The notes below the pieces were generated by a model that did no database searches, was not told the DNA's origin, and was given only the letters and a program-made list of their open reading frames with translations. The position numbers and the translations under genes are program-made. Positions 57,466 through 64,000 of a DNA stretch of 64,000 nucleotides are shown in pieces (the stretch's first letter is position 1; each line of letters starts with the position of its first letter). The DNA comes from Morinoia aosen (Eukaryota; Arthropoda; Malacostraca; Amphipoda; Talitridae), in contig CM059559.1 in assembly GCA_030386875.1 (NCBI GenBank), positions 7,499,177-7,563,176 on the forward strand, given 5' to 3'.

Positions 57466-58480
57466 TCACTGACTTTTCTTCGTAGGATTTCTCGTGATTT
57501 TTATATAGATCCGGGGAGTACTGTCTAATTTGTTCACTTTCTGTACCCAATGATAATTTCTTTTAGCTTTAATAATCTCTTTTATCACATTTGTTCTCCA
57601 TTTAGCAAGTGTTGGCTTAACTTTCCTAGTGATGAGGGGTGTGTATTTATTAAGGGCTGATGTTGAATTGTCATTAAAAAGCGAAACTTGAGAACTGACA
57701 TCATCGGTGTTTCCCATGCTTTGAAATCTGTTCCATCTGTCGAAAAGCTTCTGCTGAAATATTTCAGGGAAATATTAGTTTTTCAAGCGATAGGTTATTC
57801 AACGGAATTTTTGCTTCTCTTTTGCAATATCGATGAAACATTCTACCGAATGGTGGTCGTAAATATAGAGTAGATCTCAGTGCTGAGTACTGCATGTGGA
57901 TTGTTTGTAATGAAAACGTCTGGAAGAGTTTTGAAAGTGTTCGTGGTAAACGTGGGTTTTTAAACCATTTGCGACAATTTAAGTTTGGGTGGAATCCCCG
58001 TAATATCAAAAGACTTTTTGGCCACTGAGATGAATTTAAGCGTATTAACAATGAACTGCAATGCTGGAAAGTGAGCTGCTGATGGTTGTCTGTATATATA
58101 AGGACTGCCGATAATGAAAACATGTGTTGGTTTGCTTGAACATTGACCCAGACCATTTCTATGTTTTAGCATTTATCTCTTTTTGAAAATAGGGATGTTG
58201 AGTGGACGTCTTCAAAGAAAATACATGAGCCGCAGCGTCTCTTATTCCTAACTCCGTCATAACTACACGATGTGTATCCTGCTGATGTTGAAATATGAAC
58301 TTTCGACCCGTGAGTAGAACCATGTTTCAGACACGCATAAAATATCGATGTCGCTAGTATTCAACTTTACCCTTATATCATCCATTTTATCCTCGAGACC
58401 GAATATTTATAAGTTTTATTTTGATATTATTTATCGTTGCAGGCAGATGTTCATTTGAGGTTGTACATTTGCGCAGTCTA

Positions 58481-61440
58481 GCGGAGCATTTGGTGTTTCC
58501 CTACTTTTCAATGTTACCTAGTTCACTGGTTGTGATATTGGTTGCAGGTAAAAATTCAATTTTGTCAATGTTTTTTAGTCCCTATGTTGAGCGGAAGCAT
58601 CATGATTTTCATTAAGCATTTTTATGAGTGCACTGTAGTGACCATGTTTTCGATGAATGCTCACCGGAGGATAATTCACCAGGCATTTGATGAAGATGAA
58701 ATTATTGTTTTCGAAATCCTATTTTCTTTTTATCGAAAATGTGAACTTGTATTCTTATCACATTAAAAATTATTTGTGGTTGGAGTTTCCCAACAGCATA
58801 ATTGATGTCTTTTTCATCGATGTGTTTGTAGATTAGTTGTTCGAGGTTGCCACTGTTCTTGTCAACGAATTTTGTATATTGATTTTTGTTCTTACGTGCT
58901 TTCTGTCTTGATGATTTCTTTTTAGACATAGATAGTTCCACTGTGAGATTTGTCGTGACATAAGCTGAGTTGTAACCGCGTGGAGGAGACAGTGTCCGTT
59001 AGCTAAAGTAGGGGTAGGCTCCATATTGAGCGATCGTTTCAAATCATCAAGTGCGGTGGCAATGCTTGAGCAAATTGGGTTCGATGGTGATTTTTCGGTC
59101 TGAGTTTGGTCGCAGGTCGGGAGCTAGGCATTTGTTCAAGGAACGTTTTCCATTAGCAGTGATTGCCTACGTGAGTGTGCATGTGATTTTAATTCAAGGA
59201 AAGAGGCTCGATGAGCATTGGGTTTCTGTCCATTTTTTATTTTTGTCGGACTTCTTTTGAATACTGTTACTGTTTTTTGTGGTAATTCTATCTTTCTGTT
59301 TAACTTCCTATTCCTTCTTATGTATCGATAAGATAATAATAGATTCAAAAGTGATAATTGATTGCCTGACACGAGTGCATGTCACAGTCACTATCTACGT
59401 CGGTCGTTAGTAATATAATGCAAATTTATCGTTCGTACTCATAGAATAATGGTCTGAGACTGAGTTGTGGAAGAGCTCAAGTTTATTCACATTCTGCAAG
59501 CTTTGTATGGGTGAGTTGCTGAAAACTCTGCTTGAGGGCGCTATCGATTCGGAAGCGCTTGGGTTTGCTTGTGCATTAACGGGCGTTGGCAAATTTTCTT
59601 ACAGAGCACAAGGTGACAGAATTTGTTTCATTTCGTAGACTTTTCGTTTCACTGGAGTGGTCCACAATTCAGCGGGTTTTATGGCATTTATTGAAATGAG
59701 GATAACGTGGTACTGTAATTCGCAATGTATATTTTGTTTCGAGTTTGTCAAGAAAAGAACAGTTTCTTCCTGGGTGTGAAGAAATTGAAAGTCGTTAAGT
59801 GCGTCATTATGATAAGTTGTACAAGTTTGAAGTTGAATCAAGTTTAAACCTAAGTTTTTGCATAAATTCAACGCTGTGTTGATTTGTTGAGCACTGCAAA
59901 CATTAGCAGTATAAATACGAGACAATTCGCGGAACAATTAGTCAAACATGTTTTTTATTCTAGCTAGGCCTGAGTGCAGGATGCAATGATCTTGAGAACA
60001 GATGATGTAGTTTTCAAATCAAGACACTCAATTTATATGATAGTTTTGAAAAAATCATCCGGACGCCTATGCAGCATGAGCGATCGATGTGCTTTCTTCT
60101 GACTGTAGTTAGAATAGTGTCACCTAACAGCAGAGTATCTTAAGATTCTTGACTATTGGATTTGGCATTAGGAGAGATACTGACATCATCAGTGACATGT
60201 ACCTTAGGCGAAAGGTCATGAGAACTTATGTGAGAATTTTAAGCAAATAGCTTATCGGTTATTCTCCGAATATTTTATGCAGTAGAAAAAATTGATGACT
60301 GGCTTTGAAGCACGCGTTGTCTCAGTGTGTTATTAAAAAATGCTTCCGTATGAGAAAGATTTTAGTTATTTCGTGAATAATTCAAGCGCTAGTAATTTGT
60401 AGCGGGTGCAAATACCAATCAAAAGAAATAACAGTTCATCGCTCTGTTCTGGAAAGATTACGTTATCTTCGCACCTCACACTCGATCTGAGACGTTTTAC
60501 TGCCAGTATCAGTAGATGAGCGGGTATTGGTCGAAGTAACATTTTGGACTATGAGAAGCATTTACAATACGCGAAATGTCTAAAAAGGTTTGTTTATTAT
60601 TAATATTAACATACTTTGAATTTCCAAGCTTTAACGGATCGCTTAGATTTACACTTCTGTCGCGAACTAATGATAAAGTTGGTGTTGGTGTCTATATCGA
60701 TGATGAACTTACCCTAGCTTTGTTAGTGACGCAGAGCTGGTGAGGAGATGCCGCGCTGTTGTATTCGTTGAGATGAGGCGCAGGTGGTGATGGTGCTGCG
60801 GCTGAGGTTTGACTGCTTGGGAAGTTCTTTGCATTCTTGAAGGCGATATGACAGAGGCCTTTTCTCTCGTCATGCGAGTTCGGCTTAATAGTCTGCTCCG
60901 ATGTTGCTTCGGAGGGTGAACCGCGTCCTGTGGTATGAGAACACGGGACTTTCGGTGAGTCTCATGCCGTTTGAGCATTGTGATCCAAGCGTGGTGATGA
61001 TTTCCAACTGGCGGGCATTGAGCTTGGTAAGGAAATATTTTTTTTTCAAAGAAGCATTTTCAGGGATGTCTTCGAGGGAAGTATTTCTTTACACAAGGCC
61101 ACTCTCCGAGCTGCGAAGCAAGTTGCGTAAAGGCGCATTGTGGGTTAATGGTGCAAATTTACAGTTAGATTCCGGGAATGAAGCAATTCTGATACATTCA
61201 TCAATGATTCTAATGATAGTCAGTAATTTTTTTGTTTACCTTGCTCGATAAGCGTTTCATGAAGAGTGAGAAAAATTCAAGGCACTCACGGAGGTATTCA
61301 AGCTTTCGACTAAGAAAGAACGGGATTGCCCTTCAATGTTAGAGGACGAATGTATAGAAAAGGGAAGGCGGAGGTCGGCCTTGAACAAGGACGTTTTCAA
61401 AGTGAAGGTTCGTTAGTCCTAAGGCATTCCGTGTTCGGTA
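58481..61440 (-). other. Probable 5' part of the LINE (ORF1 region), decayed
   Basis: Minus-strand, protein-like fragments precede the endonuclease without a recognised boundary. They include a Lys-rich start MSKKKSSRQKARKNKNQ (about 58,890-58,941) and a segment with LANGHCLLHAV (about 58,980-59,040). Others are a 112-codon frame (59,599-59,937) with ALNLCKNLGLNLIQLQTC, a His/Pro/Ser-rich frame (60,709-60,978), and FLSRKLEYLRECLEFFSLFM (about 61,255-61,320) followed in another frame by RIIDECIRIASFPESNC. Assignment to the LINE rests on strand and adjacency. No zinc knuckle or RRM could be identified. The 5' end of the element is not defined. Confidence 0.35.
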
Positions 61441-62405
61441 GAGGGACGAGAATGGCTGTCGAAGTAAAAATTTGATCATTTTGATAATAAATATCAAATA
61501 TGATCAATGGAACTATGATTTGTGTAGATTAATTTCACACATACTCAGATATTTCCTGAATTCGACCAGAAAAAAACGTAAAAACCCGACACCGCAAAAT
61601 GTACTGTTTCTATTATCGGTTATTTTTCTGTTATCTGGCAACCGTAAAAACTAGATGCTACGAACCGTGCCATTTCGGATACCACTCGTTCCTCTAGTAT
61701 TTGAGAACCATAAATACCCGTTTGACCTGAAACGTACCAACGAATCGAGCTTCATTCTGAACAAAACTATTGTAATTAAACTTCCATGTTAAGTCAAAAA
61801 ACTAGCGGCTGCTTGCATTTTAGGCGAACAAAAAATTCTCACTAAACTATCATGAAGGTATGAGAAAGACATGTTGCAGCCATGTCCCCAACGATCGAGG
61901 GACCGTGAAATAAAGTTTGTTATTTTCCAGGCCAAGTGTATTCCAGGGTTACTAAATTTGCCTTTTTTACCCCCGTCTTCATTTTAGAATCTTTCCAATA
62001 AAATTTAGCCATAAAAACTGCTCATCGTCTAACAACATTCCAGGTCCCCTGGTCTCGATGATTTAATTGCATTTCATAAAATGGTTCGAAGATTTCGGTG
62101 CGAATAAAAGTTGAATTGGTAACCTTGGCTTACACCCTCTTATCCCGAGAACCATCAGATGAATAAGTTGCCCCCAATTAATTCAAAACTAATGGTCAAA
62201 TCCCTAAAATGTGTGTCCAGAAGCCATTCGTATACAGTGGAAAAATAGGAAATGAAGTTCAGTTACATGTAATGGACTTTTATCGCAGTTAAAGAATATT
62301 GCCTGAGTGGAAAAACGTGATTTTTGCTTCAGCCAAGCTTCTGTTTTCAATAAAATTAAAAGGATGTTTTATTCGAATCAATCCGTATTCATATTATCTT
62401 GTACA
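61441..62405. other. No gene seen
   Basis: A+T-rich sequence with no recognised element. Confidence 0.4.
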
Positions 62406-62407
62406 TT

Positions 62408-62471
62408 GGTTTTTGAAATGCCTTATAACTAACACCAAGACGCAACGACGGTTACCCTCGGTCAAGCCGGT
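62408..62471 (-). mobile_element. SINE tail fragment
   Basis: Matches the 3' tail of the SINE at 35,237-35,440 in the same orientation. GGTTTTTGAAATGCCTTATA continues ACTAACA, with weaker similarity through TACCCTCGG to GCCGGT. No tRNA-like head follows, so this is a 5'-truncated copy, or a LINE 3' end sharing the same tail. Confidence 0.7.
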
Positions 62472-64000
62472 CATATATTTATTTTATTTATGTTGACAGT
62501 CTTCAAGTCTTAATGCGATGAATTATAAAACGAACTTCTGAAATGCTGGAGATCATGCACACAATTGAACTCCAGACTGCACGCAGCCCTAACCATGGTA
62601 TGCACATAGTTGAGAAACTTGTTTAAAACTTGTGCATAGAAGTTGGAAAATCGTCATATTTCCTGATTATTCATGAATAAATTTTAAAAGTTGATTTCTG
62701 CTCTCGTGAAGAAATGTAAGTAAGAAAAAAGCAACATTACTAAAGAACAATATTTTAACTGATGCAAACATTGATCATATGATTACATTGTCTTCATTTG
62801 AGACCAAGAGTTACCGTTTTAGAGCTATATTTTCACAGAAATTCACAATTTTTGACAACGCGATGTGGCACTGCCATGATGACACCCAAACTGCCGACTG
62901 GCTTTCTCTGCCAGACCTCCGAGACATGCTGTGTCAGCGAAGCTCGTGAAAACTTTCCTGTAAAATTATAACTGTTGTTGGCCAATATATCTGCGGCGTT
63001 TCAAAGTTGTGCAAAAGTTTCATTGTTTTCTCAAGGTAATTGCTTTGGAGCTACCTCCGCTCGCGCAACCGAGTTTACTTCTGTTACGGGCGTTTGCTGG
63101 AAAATATGCACGAAAAAGACTAAACATTTTACTGCGTTCCGGGAACAACAGCGTAGGAGAGTACAAACTGCCATAAAAAATACTGCCACAAGCGGTTATG
63201 TCTCAAAAGTTAACAACGCACGAGCAAGATAAAGGAGTTTCCTGGCGTTTATAAATTGTATGTGAAATTGTTCCATGGGATGCTTCTGTACAGAGAGCAC
63301 ACCGTCAGGTATGATCTTTCCTAGATATTTTACTCGTACTGTACACACACTCAATCTACACATTTTGCAAGTCGAGAGATTGGCAAACAGTTGCAAGGGA
63401 ATGGAAATTTTTACTTGTGACAGTGCACTTGCAAGTTATTATTTTTAATTGAATTGTCATCGCACGTTAACTCCATTTACATTCAATCAAAGCATTTTAT
63501 ACGTCGAGATATTGACAGACGGTCTCAGAGAATACAGTACAAGTAAGGAAAACACGCGCTGAAATTGCTCTCAGTTTAGAATTATAATAAATTGATTGGA
63601 CAATACAACAACTGCACTTTGATATAAGTCCACAAACGTCCGAGTATCAAAGTAGAGCCCAAACTTCAGATCGGAGCAGAAGTAAGCATAAGGTATCGAG
63701 ACAGGATAAACCGACACCATGGAGGTTATCGAATATTTCGGAAATTGGTAGACTTATGACCAGTATAGATTCCAATGTCAAGTCTTTACGGTTTTCAAAC
63801 ACTGGCGGAATGAGAGGAATCAGAAACAGTAGTTTGCAATATCAAGTTTTTACGAATTGAAATCGGAGAGAAATGTCAACATGTTAATTGCTTGCTCATC
63901 ATGTTGAAATGTCAACATGATGACTCACCGATGGTAACTGACGAGGTTCCCACAATTTGTGGGACTCTCCAGAGGAAACAAACCGTTCTTTTATTCATAC
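62472..64000. other. No gene recognised
   Basis: A+T-rich with a slightly GC-richer patch at 62,970-63,240 bearing an unrecognised 85-codon plus-strand frame (62,975-63,232). CATTTTGCAAGTCGAGAGATTG near 63,360 is echoed as CATTTTATACGTCGAGATATTG near 63,493, a loose tandem duplication. Confidence 0.4.

Larger units (their letters stand above)
53730..58480 (-). mobile_element. Old non-LTR retrotransposon (LINE), endonuclease to RT C-terminus
   Basis: Minus-strand motifs occur in the order expected for a CR1/Jockey-type ORF2. AP-endonuclease start KLNTSDIDILCVSETWF (about 58,315-58,370); endonuclease end DHHSVECFIDIA (about 57,825-57,860); linker STSALNKYTPLITRKVKPTL (57,466-57,717). RT block SKAVGYDSIS followed by IRDVTAP (about 55,100-55,185); WYESYLLNRSHAV (54,650-54,710); LFSIFINDFPTMPENTK (about 54,545-54,600); the catalytic loop as VADDVQI (about 54,515-54,540). 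Then LSRLDYCSLVWGD (about 54,120-54,165) and C-terminal GQRALSVSEALLWYKLP (about 53,790-53,850). The motifs fall in different frames with many stops, so the copy is ancient and dead. It is interrupted by a 980-bp minisatellite. Clade assignment beyond CR1/Jockey-like is uncertain. Confidence 0.85.

Noticed and set aside
58980-59045. LANGHCLLHAV string recalling the OTU protease motif (DGNCLFRAI)
   Set aside because: Isolated short match in decayed sequence, without the later His block of that family.
63196-63396. Short minus-strand frame with a VKYLGKIIPDGV-like string resembling Ty3/gypsy reverse transcriptase
   Set aside because: One short motif with no supporting neighbouring domains and no LTR-like ends. 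The underlying DNA is also part of a loose tandem duplication. Not enough to call an element.

Overview
This looks like about 64 kb of nuclear DNA from an invertebrate animal, most likely an arthropod. It is A+T-rich and shows no operons, no ribosome-binding-site pattern, and no long open frame outside tandem repeats. Its mobile elements are typical of animal genomes: mariner-type DNA transposons, a CR1/Jockey-like LINE, a tRNA-derived SINE and MITE-like elements. No complete protein-coding gene could be recognised. The window reads as intergenic or long-intron sequence from a large, repeat-rich genome. The species assignment is inference and is not firm.

Layout. 1-9 kb: short tandem duplications, an inverted-repeat pair (2.9/3.9 kb), and a mariner 3' fragment (about 5.6-6.0 kb, minus strand). 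9-15 kb: several degenerate minisatellites, GA- and TTTC-type simple repeats, and copy 1 of a small foldback element (13.35 kb). 15-30 kb: a 37-bp satellite with 4+4 higher-order structure (17.25-17.84 kb), foldback copy 2 (20.1 kb), and minisatellites of about 25, 13 and 54 bp. 30-33 kb: a direct-repeat pair, a 269-bp MITE with TIRs and an 8-bp target duplication, then a GC-richer stretch that resembles a promoter plus a first exon encoding a signal peptide. 35-38 kb: a tRNA-SINE and an unknown exon-like repeat, one of whose two copies has half of itself inverted in place. 42-45 kb: GC-richer, possibly regulatory sequence, a duplicated 3' splice site with a candidate exon, and an 82-bp array in which nearly every unit carries splice-site-like signals. 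45-48.2 kb: three more arrays, one a 24/27-bp array with higher-order structure. 49.3-50.4 kb: a mariner bounded by TIRs whose interior holds two converging transposase fragments. 53.7-61.4 kb: an old, heavily broken LINE on the minus strand, interrupted by a 980-bp 27-bp minisatellite.

Nothing forms a pathway or operon. If a host gene crosses the window, the best hints are the candidate first exon at 31.9-32.3 kb and the splice-rich segment at 43.5-45.1 kb, both on the plus strand. Whether they belong to one transcript cannot be decided from sequence alone. The strongest unexplained items are the splice-signal array at 44 kb, the partly inverted exon-like repeat at 36.6-37.9 kb, the rearranged mariner, and the higher-order organisation of two satellites.
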